A stretch of 64,000 bases of DNA from Triticum aestivum (taxonomy: Eukaryota; Streptophyta; Magnoliopsida; Poales; Poaceae), in contig NC_057808.1 in assembly GCF_018294505.1 (NCBI RefSeq), forward strand, positions 222,101,325 to 222,165,324. Direction: 5' to 3'. A program made the position numbers and the translations under genes. Shown one piece after another: positions 1 through 10,872 of the stretch. The notes beneath the pieces are model-generated. The model did no database searches. It saw only the letters and a list, made by a program, of their open reading frames with translations, and had not been told where the DNA came from. The stretch's first letter is position 1, and each line of letters opens with the position of its first letter.

Positions 1-2
1 TC

Positions 3-146
3 CGGGATTTAGTCCAGGTGGGAGACATAGAAATTTGCAAGATACATACGGATCTGAATGTTGCAGACCCGTTGACTAAGCCTCTTCCACGAGCAAAACA
101 TGATCAGCACCAAGACTCCATGGGTGTAAGAATCATTACTATGTAA
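3..146 (+). pseudogene. 3' end of a Copia retrotransposon polyprotein (RNase H C-terminus)
   Basis: An open frame enters from the left edge and stops at TAA 144-146. It holds the motif ADPLTKPLPRAKHDQH, the conserved C-terminal end of the RNase H domain of Angela/BARE-1/WIS-type Copia polyproteins, followed by a short tail ending in ITM. RNase H degrades the RNA template during reverse transcription in the virus-like particle. Only about 48 codons are in the window, so gag, protease, integrase and most of the reverse transcriptase lie outside and integrity cannot be judged. The frame ends 33 bases before the 3' LTR, as expected for this family. Confidence 0.85.
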
Positions 147-167
147 TCTAGATTATTGACTCTAGTG

Positions 168-179
168 CAAGTGGGAGAC
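168..179 (+). other. Polypurine tract of the Copia element
   Basis: The purine-rich run CAAGTGGGAGAC directly precedes the TG of the 3' LTR at 180. It is the usual site of plus-strand DNA priming. Confidence 0.7.
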
Positions 180-1913
180 TGAAGGAAATATGCCCTAGAG
201 GCAATAATAAAGTATTATATATTTCCTTATATTATGATAAATGTTTATTATTCATGCTAGAATTGTATTAACCGGAAACATAATACATGTGTGAATACAT
301 AGACAAACAGAGTGTCACTAGTATGCCTCTACTTAACTAGCTCGTGAATCAAAGATGGTTATGTTTCCTAGCCATAGACATGAGTTGTCATTTGATTAAC
401 GGGATCACCTCATTAGGAGAATGACGTGATTGACATGACCCATTACGTTAGCTTAGCACCCGATCGTTTAGTATGTTGCTATTTCTTTCTTCATGACTTA
501 TACATGTTCCTATGACTATGAGATTATGCAACTCCCGTTTACCGGAGGAACACTTTGTGTGCTACCAAACGTCACAACGTAAATGGGTGATTATAAAGGT
601 GCTCTACAGGTGTCTCCAAAGGTACTTGTTGGGTTGGCGTATTTCGAGATTAGGATTTGTCACTCCGATTGTCGAAGAGGTATCTCTGGGCCCACTCGGT
701 AATGCACATCACTATAAGCCTTGCAAGCATTGTGACTAATGAGTTAGTTGCGGGATGATGTATTACGGAACGAGTAAAGAGACTTGTCGGTAACGAGATT
801 GAACTAGGTATCGAGATACCGACGATCGAATCTCGGGCAAGTAACATACCGATGACAAAGGGAACAACGTATGTTGTTATGCGGTCTGACCGATAAAGAT
901 CTTCGTAGAATATGTGGGAGCCAATATGGGCATCCAGGTCCCGCTATTGGTTATTGACTGGAGAGGTGTCTCGGTCATGTCTACATAGTTCTCGAACCCA
1001 AAGGGTCCGCACGCTTAAAGTTACGATGACAGTTATATTATGAGTTATATGTTTTGATGTACCGAAGGTTGTTAGGAGTCCCGGATGTGATCACGGACAT
1101 GACGAGGAGTCTCGAAATGGTCGAGACATAAAGATTGATATATTGGACGACTATATTCGGACACCGGAAGTGTTCCGGAGAAGTTTCGGATTAAACCGGA
1201 GTGCCGGAGGGTTACCGGAACCCCCCGGGGAAGTATTGGGCCTTAGTGGGCCTTGAGGGGAGAGAGAGGGCAGCAGCCAGGAGGTGGCGCGCCCCCTCCC
1301 AGGAGGAGTCCTAGTTGGACTAGGAGAGGGGGGCGCAGCCCCCTTTCCCTCTCCCTCTCCCTCTCTTTCCTTCCCCCCTTCTTTTCCTAGTAGGACTAGG
1401 AAAGGGGAGTCCTACTCCTACTAGGAGGAGGACTCCCCCTCTCTCCTTGGCGCGCCTAGGGCAGCCGGCATCCCCCTTGCTCCTTTATATACGGGGGCAG
1501 GGGCACCTCTATACACACTTGATATACGATATTTTAGCCGTGTGCGGTGCCCCCCTCCACCATATTACACCTCGATAATACCGTTGCGGAGCTTAGGCGA
1601 AGCCCTGCGTCGGTGGAACATCATCATCGTCACCATGCCGTCGTGCTGACGAAACTCTCCCTCAACACTCGGCTGGATCAGAGTTCGAGGGACGTCATCG
1701 AGCTGAACGTGTGTAGAACTTGGAGGTGCCGTACGTTCGGTACTTGATCGGTCGGATCGTGAAGACGTACGACTACATCAACCGCGTTGTGATAACGCTT
1801 CCGCTGTCGGTCTACGAGGGTACGTGGACAACACTCTCCCCTCTCGTTGCTATGCATCACCATGATCTTGCGTGTGCGTAGGAAATTTTTTGAAATTACT
1901 ATGTTCCCCAACA
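180..1913 (+). repeat. 3' LTR, Copia Angela/BARE-1/WIS type
   Basis: The repeat begins TGAAGGAAATATGCCC and ends CCCCAACA, the recognisable termini of this very abundant Triticeae family; the family normally begins TGTTGGAAAT. Its length of 1,734 bp fits the usual 1.7-1.8 kb. A TATA-like TTTATATA lies at 1484-1491, where U3 ends. The five bases after it (CTTGT, 1914-1918) would be one copy of the target duplication; the other is outside the window. Confidence 0.88.
1404..1438. repeat. Inverted repeat (hairpin) in U3 of the Copia LTR
   Basis: GGGGAGTCCT at 1404-1413 is perfectly complementary to AGGACTCCCC at 1429-1438, with a 15-base loop. It sits in a pyrimidine/purine-rich block with further CCTAGT-like palindromes (about 1310-1400), 45-80 bp upstream of the TATA box. 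It may be structural or regulatory; no function can be assigned. Confidence 0.6.
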
Positions 1914-2322
1914 CTTGTCATATAGTAGGATAAAATAATCGTATTTCCCGTTACTCTGTGTGCTAAGTGGACAATATATATAACATGTAGAGTAAAAAAG
2001 AGATGCAACAAGTGTACAACCTCATTGGCGCCATGTCGATCTCAGCGGGATTGGGTTGGCCGGTGAGGATGCTCCGGCTGACTTGGCTGTCGGAGGAGGG
2101 GGAGAAGATCTTAGGCGTCTGGAGATGGAGCCCAGGGTACTGCTCCGCTGTGATGGAGGGTTTCATCGTTGGAGCAGCTCCGGTGAGTTGTACGACGCCG
2201 AGGCTGAAGCAAGACAAGAGAGACAACGTTAACCTGAGTGGAATTCTAATAGCATCTCCAATAGATGACATAAAATACATAACCACAAAGTGCTGGATGT
2301 AAAATACTTCAGCCGCTCATCT
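1914..2322. other. Intergenic stretch without a recognisable gene
   Basis: Frames of about 100 codons are open on both strands between 1963 and 2302, but they mirror each other, show no known motif and have no splice or codon signature. I see no gene here. Confidence 0.5.
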
Positions 2323-2417
2323 CTGAACTTAACTGTCAAAACTGAATTTAACTGTCGAACCTGAACTTAACTGTCGAAACTAAATTTTGCTGTCGAAACT
2401 GAATTTTACTGTCGAAA
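2323..2417. repeat. 19-bp tandem repeat, five copies
   Basis: The unit CTGAACTTAACTGTCGAAA recurs five times with an exact 19-bp period and small changes (CTGAATTT, CTAAATTTTG), followed by a partial sixth copy. It lies just outside the candidate TIR element at 2438. Confidence 0.85.
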
Positions 2418-2437
2418 CTGAACAGACTAGAGGTGAG

Positions 2438-2986
2438 GCTACACGTCAGTCGACTGACTTTTTCATCTCTGGTCAGTCGATTTTGCAGCCGTTGGATATG
2501 AAATCAAGGGCCTGCAGTTCATCTTCAACCTCCACCCTCCTGAGCCACCAGCCACCACCGGCCAAATAGCTGCCCCCCGCCGCCCGCGGCCGGCGGTGCG
2601 CCGCCCCGCCCGCCCCGAAAACACTCCCCNNNNNNNNNNNNNNNNNNNNNNNNNNNNNNNNNNNNNNNNNNNNNNNNNNNNNNNNNNNNNNNNNNNNNNN
2701 NNNNNNNNNNNNNNNNNNNNNNNNNNNNNNNNNNNNNNNNNNNNNNNNNNNNNNNNNNNNNNNNNNNNNNNNNNNNNNNNNNNNNNNNNNNNNNNNNNNN
2801 NNNNNNNNNNNNNNNNNNNNNNNNNNNNNNNNNNNNNNNNNNNNNNNNNNNNNNNNNNNNNNNNNNNNNNNNNNNNNNNNNNNNNNNNNNNNNNNNNNNN
2901 NNNNNNNNNNNNNNNNNNNNNNNNNNNNNNNNNNNNCCCTGAAAATCGACTGACCCAAAAGTCGATTCAGTCGATTGAAGTGTAGC
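2438..2986. mobile_element. Candidate short TIR DNA transposon spanning an assembly gap
   Basis: The left end GCTACACGTCAGTCGACTGA and the reverse complement of the right end GCTACACTTCAATCGACTGA match closely. The similarity continues inward through a second GGTCAGTCGATTTT block, so the imperfect inverted repeat is about 50 bp. GC-rich sequence borders the gap on its left side. No target duplication is evident and no transposase is visible. The superfamily cannot be named from what is seen. Confidence 0.45.
2630..2936. other. Assembly gap (307 N)
   Basis: A run of unknown bases. The left flank is extremely GC-rich, which often causes such gaps. Any frame crossing it is not supported. Confidence 0.99.
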
Positions 2987-2997
2987 TAAATCGGAGC

Positions 2998-3135
2998 AGC
3001 ATCGCAAGCAAGAGCAAGAGCAAGAGCAGCAGCGCGAGCAAGAGCAAGAGCAAGAGCAGACCAGGCAGGGGACCGAGAGCAAGAGCAGAGCAGCAGCGCG
3101 AGCGAGAGCTAAAGCAGCAGCAGCTCCTACTGATG
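2998..3135. repeat. Degenerate AGAGCA/AGCAGC low-complexity repeat
   Basis: Repeated GAGCAA, GAGCAG and AGCAGC units fill this stretch. All frames through it give biased Gln/Glu/Arg or Leu/Cys/Ser runs, so long frames here are a composition effect. Confidence 0.75.
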
Positions 3136-3986
3136 TGGACGTCGCCGCCGAGGGAGCGACGCCCTGGAGGAAGTGGACGGCGACGCCACCGTGGATGGAG
3201 ACGCGCCGTGTCGGCTCGGGACCAAGCACCGGCAGCACCATGAGATCGAATCAAGAAGAAAATGCGGCGCTTAGTGTACAACCTCTTTGGTCGTGCTGAT
3301 TAGGCGGCAGCTTCATCCGAGGAAACGGTGATGATGACGCTCTTCCGGTGGTGCAGGTGAAGACGGCGGTGTGGGAATGGAGGTGGCGCGAAAGACGAGG
3401 GGAACGTCGGGGCAGCTCCTTGGAGGTGGAGGACGGGGTGGCTGAACCGGCGGGACGACCAGATCGATGACGGATCCTCATCCGGTGCGGTGGATGAGGG
3501 ACGTCGAGGTGTTGCTGTGGACGACGTCGTCGGGGAAGAGGCTCCGGCTGGGTGGCGGACGGAGGAGAGTGTGGGGTTTCGCGGGTTTTCCCGGCCTCGG
3601 TGTACGAATGGGTGGGCGGATGGGATGGGAGTGGGGAACCATGGCTTAGGGACGCGCTTGTCTAAAATGTGGGGTAAGTTACGAAAGTACCCCCACTGAT
3701 TTGAGGCGGTTCTTTCGATTCAGGGGTATCAAGAGCATTTCGCGTGTCGGGATTTCACACGAGGTGGGAGTTTTCGCGCGCGTTGTAATTTTGGAATAGC
3801 AAGGCGCGGGTTGAGATGGAGGGTGTTGTCGGAGCACAACGAGACAAAGATATATGTTAAATATTTCGGGCTAACAAGGCGCGGGTTGAAATTTCCGGAC
3901 AAGCCTAACGTGTACTGTACCAAATCAATTCGCACTACAAATGTCATTCAAAACTTTGAATTCATGTTATGTTCAATTAAAATATT
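3136..3986. other. Intergenic stretch, no gene recognised
   Basis: The first part is GC-rich and the second AT-rich. A phrase close to CAAGGCGCGGGTTGAAAT occurs twice, about 70 bp apart (near 3799 and 3878). No splice-like or protein motif was recognised. The last nine bases (3978-3986, TAAAATATT) are one target duplication of the element that follows. Confidence 0.4.
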
Positions 3987-5787
3987 GGGTCTTTTACATC
4001 TGTGTCCCTAACTCGAACCCACTACTCAGATTTGCCCCTAATTTTAAAGCCTCCTCAAATTTGCCCTTCTGCCGTTAAGCGACCTTATAGAAATGCCCTT
4101 CCACTCCGTTTTCGTCCGGTCAAAGGCCTTTGACCGTCAATGGGACGTTTTTTGGACATTTCTACCCCTCCCTCCATGTGTCACTTATGTGTGGGACCCA
4201 CTCAAACAAAAAGAAAAGGCTCTCTCTCTCCTCTCTCTGCCTATCTCACCTACATGTGGGACTAAAATGAAATCTCTCTCTCTCTCTTAATCCTTACATG
4301 TAGGACACACCCTAAAAAAATCTTCCCTGTCTCTCTCTCTCAACTCCGGCGGGGGCGGACGCAACTCGCAGCAGCCTCGCCGAGNNNNNNNNNNNNNNNN
4401 NNNNNNNNNNNNNNNNNNNNNNNNNNNNNNNNNNNNNNNNNNNNNNNNNNNNNNNNNNNNNNNNNNNNNNNNNNNNNNNNNNNNNNNNNNNNNNNNNNNN
4501 NNNNNNNNNNNNNNNNNNNNNNNNNNNNNNNNNNNNNNNNNNNNNNNNNNNNNNNNNNNNNNNNNNNNNNNNNNNNNNNNNNNNNNNNNNNNNNNNNNNN
4601 NNNNNNNNNNNNNNNNNNNNNNNNNNNNNNNNNNNNNNNNNNNNNNNNNNNNNNNNNNNNNNNNNNNNNNNNNNNNNNNNNNNNNNNNNNNNNNNNNNNN
4701 NNNNNNNNNNNNNNNNNNNNNNNNCACGCTACAAAGACGTGGTCCGCAGGAATCATGGCCGTCCGCCCCGGTGCTGCTCGTCGTGCAGGCGGCCAACGGG
4801 AACCCCACGACCCGTAGCCTTGTCCAGAGGTTCCGCCTGTTCGTCCTAGACTTCCACACCGAATTAATTGAAGTATAATGTCTCAAGTAAGTGTGGTTGA
4901 TGTCATCTTCTCCCCCTCCGGTGATGCTTTGCCGCGCCTCGATCTCCTCTGCTACGCCATCCCTATGCTCTATCTTGGCTGCCTCGTCGACATCTGGTGC
5001 TTCTAGACCCTGTGGACCCCTCGCTGTGGAGCCTTTCATTCCCGAGCCACCGTGTCAGCGTCACCTCGCTCCGCCGTCCGCCGTGGACGACGAGGTTGTC
5101 GCTCTTTCGAATCCCAAGCCTCCTGGATCATGCCTTCATCAAATAAGTGAGCCACTTATGTGTTTGGTCACGTTCTTTAGTCCCCTCCCCCTCTGTAGCT
5201 TGCCTGTGCCTAGCGCCTTCCGCCGTTGCCATGGGACCTCGTCGCCGGCGAGCTTCCCGGCTGATCTACAAACACCCAGTGCCCTTGCAGACCACCCCGT
5301 GACCCCGCCTTGCTCCAGGACCGTTCACAGCTCACCCTAGCGTGCTCCCGCACAGTCCCGAGCCAACCCCGGAGCGCCCGTGCTCGCCGGAGTTCAAGCT
5401 CCATCATGTAGATGAGAGGTGGGCCCGCCCCTAAAATAAATAAGTGAGTACCATTTCAGAAAACAATAAAACAATGACATGTGTGCCCAATTTGAAATTG
5501 ATAGTTTTTCTTTTCGGCCCCACGTGTAAGTGAGACAGGCAGAGAGAGCTTTTTCTTTTTATTTTTCTTTGAGCGGGTCCCACACATAAGTGACACATGG
5601 AGGGAGGGGTAGAAATGTCCAGAAAACGTCCCGTTGATGGTCAAAGGCCTTTGACCGGACGGTAACGGCACAGAAGGGCATTTCTATAAGTGCACATAAC
5701 AGTGGAGGGGCATTATTGAGCAGGCTTTCGAATTAGGGGTATATCTGATTAGGTGGTTCGAGTTAGGGATAGAAATGCAAATGGCCC
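3987..5787. mobile_element. Non-autonomous Mutator-like element (MULE) with long TIRs
   Basis: The element is bounded by identical 9-bp duplications TAAAATATT (3978-3986 and 5788-5796), the size made by Mutator transposases. Its ends are long inverted repeats: about 3987-4265 matches the reverse complement of about 5515-5787 almost throughout, including both copies of CAAAGGCCTTTGACC. The outer ends read GGGTCTTTTACATC and GGGCCATTTGCATT. The interior (about 4330-5400) is GC-rich, unlike the flanks, and shows no transposase, so it may hold captured gene pieces (Pack-MULE). A 340-base gap lies inside. Exact duplications with diverged TIRs suggest a moderately old insertion. Confidence 0.88.
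4385..4724. other. Assembly gap (340 N) inside the MULE
   Basis: A run of unknown bases in the GC-rich interior of the element. Frames crossing it are not supported. Confidence 0.99.
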
Positions 5788-5887
5788 TAAAATATTTCGC
5801 TACGTGTATAATGCATGCAACCTAGTACTCAAATGAACGTTTTAGTGCATTCCAAACGTATATAATACCGCTTCAATATGAACTAAA

Positions 5888-6009
5888 TTTGAATTCGTTT
5901 CTCTATTTGAATAAGATCTACACTAATGATTGTTGTGAAGTCAAAGCATTTGAATTCGTTTCTCTTTTTTAATAAGATCTACAATCATCATTATTGTCAA
6001 GTTAAACCA
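5888..6009. repeat. 61-bp tandem duplication
   Basis: TTTGAATTCGTTTCTCT with a following AATAAGATCTACA recurs with a period of 61 bp (starts at 5888 and 5949). The second copy is slightly diverged. Confidence 0.7.
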
Positions 6010-6237
6010 TCGTTTGTGTATTATCTTCACAGCACACCACATGATTAGTCTCGAGTTACATATGAACTATGTGTACTATATGAACTCGGACTCGATTTTT
6101 TGAATCCACTTTATGTTGATTCCAAATCACAGTACATTTCAAGCTCTAGCTACATCTTCATAATCTAAACCATGTCTCATATGTATAATGTGTTTATCAC
6201 ATTATGTATGGTGCCCCGCCACCTACGCCTACAAGTA

Positions 6238-6455
6238 TTTAGATGTGAGTTGCAAACACCACACATTACCACAAATACAAATAAAATGTGAGAATGTTCG
6301 ATATATAGTATTGTTTAGATTGTTTGATATTTAGTTGTAAGCTGCAAACGCCACACATTATCACAAATTCAAATAAAATATGAGATTGTTCGATGTATAG
6401 TATGGTTTAGATTGTTCGACATTTAGCTGTGAGTTGCAAACACCATGCATTATCA
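6238..6455. repeat. 92-bp tandem repeat, 2.3 copies
   Basis: Units start at TTTAG 6238, 6330 and 6422, an exact 92-bp spacing. Each carries a GTGAGTTGCAAAC-like and a CACACATTA-like block. The third copy is partial. Confidence 0.85.
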
Positions 6456-7853
6456 CATTATGGTATAACATGTGCAAAACCACAACACACGTATCACCGC
6501 TATATTCATGCATGCATATGTTTAAAACACTATGATCTCCTATTCAAATATATGAATCCACTTTCATATCAAATTATGATCTTTGTTAGTCTCTTACACC
6601 CACACAATCCTATAACCTTTCTAGCTACCACTAACTTTCTCTAGTGCATGCACACGCCCTCCTCGCCCTACCCCTCCCTCTGCATTCTATCCATCGCACA
6701 CATTCATTTTTTTTCTTTAGGTCGTTCTCCCACAGTCTCCACAACTCCTTTCCGACACACACCGATCGATAAACCTCTCCAGCGATGTCTGCCTACAACA
6801 TACACACGCACCTTCAATCTCCTCCTTTATGTGTCCTTGCCTCGTGTCTCTCATACGGTCCCACACACGTGTAAAGTCTCACCCCTCTTTTCATCGACTC
6901 ACAACCGCACACTCCTCCCCCTATCTAGCTAGTAGCTGGGCCTGTCGCACCACCTCCTAGCTCCATTTTCTCTGTCTATCCGTCTCGCCGGGCCTTATTT
7001 GCCTCTAACAAATGGACGTACATCGACCGATCTCCCGCTATACATATAGCTAGCTAGGTCCTTATAACTCGTTTTTCCCCACGCGTCGATCGATCTACCT
7101 CATTAGTTATGTCTCTCCCTTCCTCCAACAAACAACAATTGATCTACCGATCTAGTTAGGTTTGCTTACCAAACACATGGTTCCCCTTCATCATCCATGG
7201 ATGTGTCCCGACAGATCTATCATGCATAGGCACACGCAGAAACCCATCCCCACTCCTACTGATAATATTGCAGTTCCACCCTTAGTTTGTCTAGTAGGCC
7301 TCTCCCACCATCTTCGAGAAGCAACTCCATCACCCATCCAGCACTCTACCCCTCTCCCTCCCTCTCTCTCTCTCCTCTCTCTCTGTCCCATCCTATTTCC
7401 CGTCCTTCAGTTATGTATGGATGTCGACTGATCTCCCTCAAGACATAGTTGGGTCTCTCCTTCTCAACACATATACGAGTCGTTCTACCTCTATAGTTAG
7501 GCCTCTGCCTACCCCTCCCACACACACACACCGATACATCGAGCGCTCTAGTCATGTCTCCCTGCCACACACAAACTTGACCTGTGCCCTCTGACGTTCT
7601 GGTAGGTTAGTTGCCCTATATCTTTGACTTGCACACACATACAATTTCGATGGCTCTCTTCATCGATCTTGCACCCACCCACTTGATCCTCTCTTCGACT
7701 CTATCGATATCTATGACCCCTCCCTCTCTTCTCGTGGATCGCCCGGCCCTCTATATATGATATGGATAGGCCTCCATTTCACACACATTGCATGCAAAAT
7801 TTTGTTTGAGATGTCATCAACACATATTCCCACAAATACATTCACGAAATCAA

Positions 7854-7874
7854 CCCCCCCCCCCCAAAAAAAAA
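7854..7874. repeat. C12-A9 homopolymer junction
   Basis: Twelve C followed directly by nine A. Run lengths in such sites are unreliable in assemblies. Confidence 0.9.
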
Positions 7875-8138
7875 CAAAAAACACTCATGAACGAAGGTGG
7901 GGGACGTGCACGAAGAGAAGAGGTGCACGCACGGCGCACGTACTCCCGTCTCTTTCCCAACCACACCCGTGCGGGTACACGGTGGATCTCATTTCTGTAC
8001 GAAAAGGAAGCCCACGTGGTAATTTGACACGTGTACTGGTTGTCCACTTGATGGAGGGAGGATCGTCTACCACGGGTAAACAAACAAATTGCAACTTGAC
8101 GCGTTATGTTAAAAAAGAGGCAAACCATGTGGGGCCTA

Positions 8139-8618
8139 TGAGGGAGTCCTGGACTGAGGGGCCCTCGGGCGTCCGGCCTGTTAGCCATGGGTCGGACTGA
8201 TGGGCTGTGAAGATGCGAAGACCGAAGACTACACCCGTGTCCGAATGGGACTCTCCTTGGCGTGGAAGGCAAGCTTGGAGACCGAATATGTGGATTCCTT
8301 TCTTTGTAACCGACCTTGTGTAACCCTAGATCCTCCCGGTGTCTATATAAACCAGAGGACTTAGTCCGGAGGAGGATAGACTCATTACCTTAGTCATACA
8401 GGCTAGACTTCTAGGGTTTAGTCATTACGATCTTGTGGTAGATGAACTCTTGTAATACTCATATTCATCAAGATCAATCAAGCAGGAAGTAGGGTATTAC
8501 CTCCATAGAGAGGGCCCGAACATGGGTAAACATCGTGTCCCCTGTCTCCCGTTATCATCGACCTTAGACGGACAGTTCGGGACCCCCTACCCGAGATCCG
8601 CCAGTTTTGACACCGACA
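8139..8618 (+). repeat. 5' LTR of the Fatima-like element
   Basis: 480 bp, TG...CA termini. A TATA box TATATAAA lies at 8344-8351, so transcription should start some 30 bp downstream. Confidence 0.9.
8344..8351 (+). promoter_or_regulatory. LTR TATA box
   Basis: TATATAAA in U3/R of the 5' LTR, conserved at 30980-30987 in the 3' LTR. Confidence 0.7.
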
Positions 8619-8619
8619 T

Positions 8620-8637
8620 TGGTGCTTTCATTGAGAG
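8620..8637 (+). other. Primer-binding site of the Fatima-like element
   Basis: TGGTGCTTTCATTGAGAG starts one base after the LTR and begins with the TGG expected of a tRNA 3'-CCA complement. I cannot name the tRNA. Confidence 0.6.
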
Positions 8638-8644
8638 TCCCACC

Positions 8645-10353
8645 ATGCCGTCGAAGACAGGATCGATGACTCGCCTTGTCCTTAAGGACAATATCGCCGC
8701 CGGAGCAGGACTGGCCCCAGGCCAAACCCTCCGGCTGGGCGGCTTTACTATGATCGCCCGTTCGGCCGTTAAGCCGACGATGACCTCTCGGGCCATCAAA
8801 AATCCCCTTCGTATCGACTCCAAACACTCCAACCAGATGTATCTGGCGGAGTTCTCGTCTTTAAACGAGCTCCTTGATCGCATCGCCGCCCTGGGAATCG
8901 CTACAGATTACGATCGGATTGGGCTTAAACCCGACCAAAGAGAAATCAAATCTCCACCGGTCACCCACCAGATAGCGGTAGTCGAGGAGCAAGACGGCGA
9001 CTCTTCCCCTATACTGAAGACGGACTATATCCGGATCACCGACCCTACAGAGCCGGATACCCACCAGCAAAAGGAGATGACCGGCCTTCCGAACATAGAA
9101 TCGGACGGCGGGCATAAGCAACCAGAAGATACTCCGGAGCCCGGACTGTTAAGTCTGGAAAACCTTCAGACTCCGGATCATCGATTGGGTCAGGGCCCGG
9201 ATCCAATTCCACCCACCCACCCAGACATAAGCGCTCTCATGAGCATACAACAACAGTCTCAGGAAACGGTCCACCACTTCTGGGCCAGATTCCTCCTTGT
9301 CAAGGACAAGGTTAAAGATCGCCGCGACGAGGACGCGATATCAGCGTTCTGCAACAATTGCACGAACGAAGGAATCCTCAACGCCATTAATCGCAGCCGC
9401 ATACTATACTTCGCTGACTTGGCAACTACCGTACAGAAGTACAGCGCAATGGAAAGCGCCTGGAAAGATCAGGCAGCTTGTTGGGAGCCATCGGTCCCAA
9501 CTCAACCACTGGTCTAGGCGAAAAGGGCGCATCCCCGTGACACGCCCAGTCCAATAGCCAAGAAATATAAACCCATTATGCGGCGCAGAACCGTTCTGGA
9601 GGGATGGCTCGATGGCCCATGCAAAATACACACAACACCAGACACCATACCAACCCACAGCCTTAGAGCATGTTGGATACTCCGGCAGGTAGCCAAGAGC
9701 GGTGAGGACCTCCTTACCAAAAACACCCCAGAGCAACGCCCTCCAGAAGGCGACGACCCCATAGTATTGACGGTCTTCGAGACATTCGCTTCAAACAAGA
9801 AGCGCAAAAGGGCACTCCGCGGCCTCGCCGAAGTCTGTCAAATAGCCGCAGTAAACCCTTGGAATGACACGGCTATAACCTTTTAATGCCGGTGACGAAC
9901 CAAAATACAGGACAGTCCGAGCACCAGCCGCACTAGTTCTCAGTCCCATCGTGGACGGCTTTCGACTCACCAAGGTCCTCATGGACGGCGGTAGCGGACT
10001 AAACCTCATCTATGAGGATACACTCCACAAAATGGAAATAGACAGGATCCGCATCAAGCAAAGCAGCACGACCTTCCGAGGAATCATTCCCAGTCGGGAG
10101 GCATGGTGTGTGGGAAAAATCACACTTGACGTGGTGTTCGGCACGTCGAAAAATTATCGGTCCGAAGAAATAACCTTCCAAGTGGCTCCTTTCAGCAGTG
10201 GATACCACGCCCTGTTGGGGCGAGATGCTTTTACACACTTCCAAGCTATACCTCATTACGGGTACATGAAGCTCAACATGCCCGGACCAAACGGTATAAT
10301 CACTCTTGTAGTGATCCGGACATAGCAGTCCGCACCGAAAACAAAACCGCATC
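8645..10353 (+). pseudogene. Fatima-like gag-protease, broken
   Basis: The likely start is ATG 8645 in a CACC-ATG context, 26 bases after the LTR. The frame encodes a gag with the late-gag stretch RRDEDAISAFCNNC and downstream residues typical of Gypsy gag, but the preceding conserved gag core seems shortened. TAG at 9515-9517 interrupts it; the same frame continues to 9886, where one extra T near 9884 shifts it. The protease follows at 9951-10325, with the active-site stretch VLMDGGSGLNLIY (DGGS in place of the usual D-S/T-G, as in Tat-lineage elements). Another frameshift near 10305 precedes the element 2 insertion at 10353/10354. No functional protein is expected. Confidence 0.82.
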
Positions 10354-10872
10354 TGTTGAGGATATAACCCTTAGAGTCACCTGCCCGGCGGAGCCGGGTT
10401 ACGCCTAAGGATCATCACCTGAAGCCCGGCGCCAAGCTTGAAGACGGTGGGCCAAAGATGGGCTTAAGACCCGGAGATGGCTTAAGGCCCGTAGTTACAA
10501 CCGTCATTATGGTAGAACTTGTAGTGTAAGGCAAGAATAGTTGAGAGTCCGAGCCGGACACTCTTATGAGCCGGCCGGGACTCTCAGAAGCTGATGGGCG
10601 TCAACCTCTCTTTATAAAGGGACAACCCGGCAGCGGTTTAGGGGTAAGAAAGATCTCGTCAAGAGCCAGGCATAGCAGTTAAGCTCCCTGGTCATTGAAA
10701 CCCTAATCAATACCACCTCAACTGGACGTAGGCTTTTACCTTCACCGTAAGGGGCCGAACCAGTATAAACCTTCGTGTTCCTTGCCCGTTTAACCCCTTC
10801 AAGCTTCCTAGCGGCGATGGCTCCACGACTAAGTCCTAGCTTGAGGACATCTGCCGTGACAATTCCACGACA
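10354..10872 (+). repeat. 5' LTR of element 2
   Basis: 519 bp, begins TGTTGAGGATATAACC and ends TTCCACGACA. The TATA box reads TTTATAAA near 10611, while the 3' LTR copy keeps TATATAAA. The gag frame is already open in the last 56 bases (ATG 10817). Confidence 0.92.

Larger units (their letters stand above)
5788..8138. other. Intergenic region, AT-rich then CT-rich, no gene recognised
   Basis: After the MULE target duplication the sequence is AT-rich with local duplications, then pyrimidine-rich (about 6600-7760) with CT and CA simple repeats. Short open frames in the CT-rich part translate to Pro/Ser/Leu/His-rich strings and look like composition effects. GCCTA at 8134-8138 is the left target-duplication copy of the Fatima-like element. 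Confidence 0.5.

Noticed and set aside
2473..3241. Frames of 129-238 codons crossing the first gap
   Set aside because: Most of each frame is unknown bases, and the rest is low-complexity sequence.
4287..5039. A 250-codon minus-strand frame in the MULE
   Set aside because: It crosses the 340-base gap. The visible parts could be captured exon pieces, but no continuous protein is supported.
5041..5340. A plus-strand Pro/Ser-rich frame in the MULE interior, suggesting a secreted protein
   Set aside because: No signal peptide or conserved motif is visible, and the opposite strand is also open. It is kept only as part of the possible captured sequence.
6429..7431. Several 70-95-codon frames in the pyrimidine-rich stretch
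   Set aside because: Pro/Ser/Thr/His-rich translations follow from CT/CA-rich DNA. There is no motif, start context or splice pattern.
7757..8272. Overlapping frames of 140-147 codons just before and into the Fatima-like LTR
   Set aside because: They cross the C12-A9 run and the LTR boundary, and both strands are open over the same stretch.
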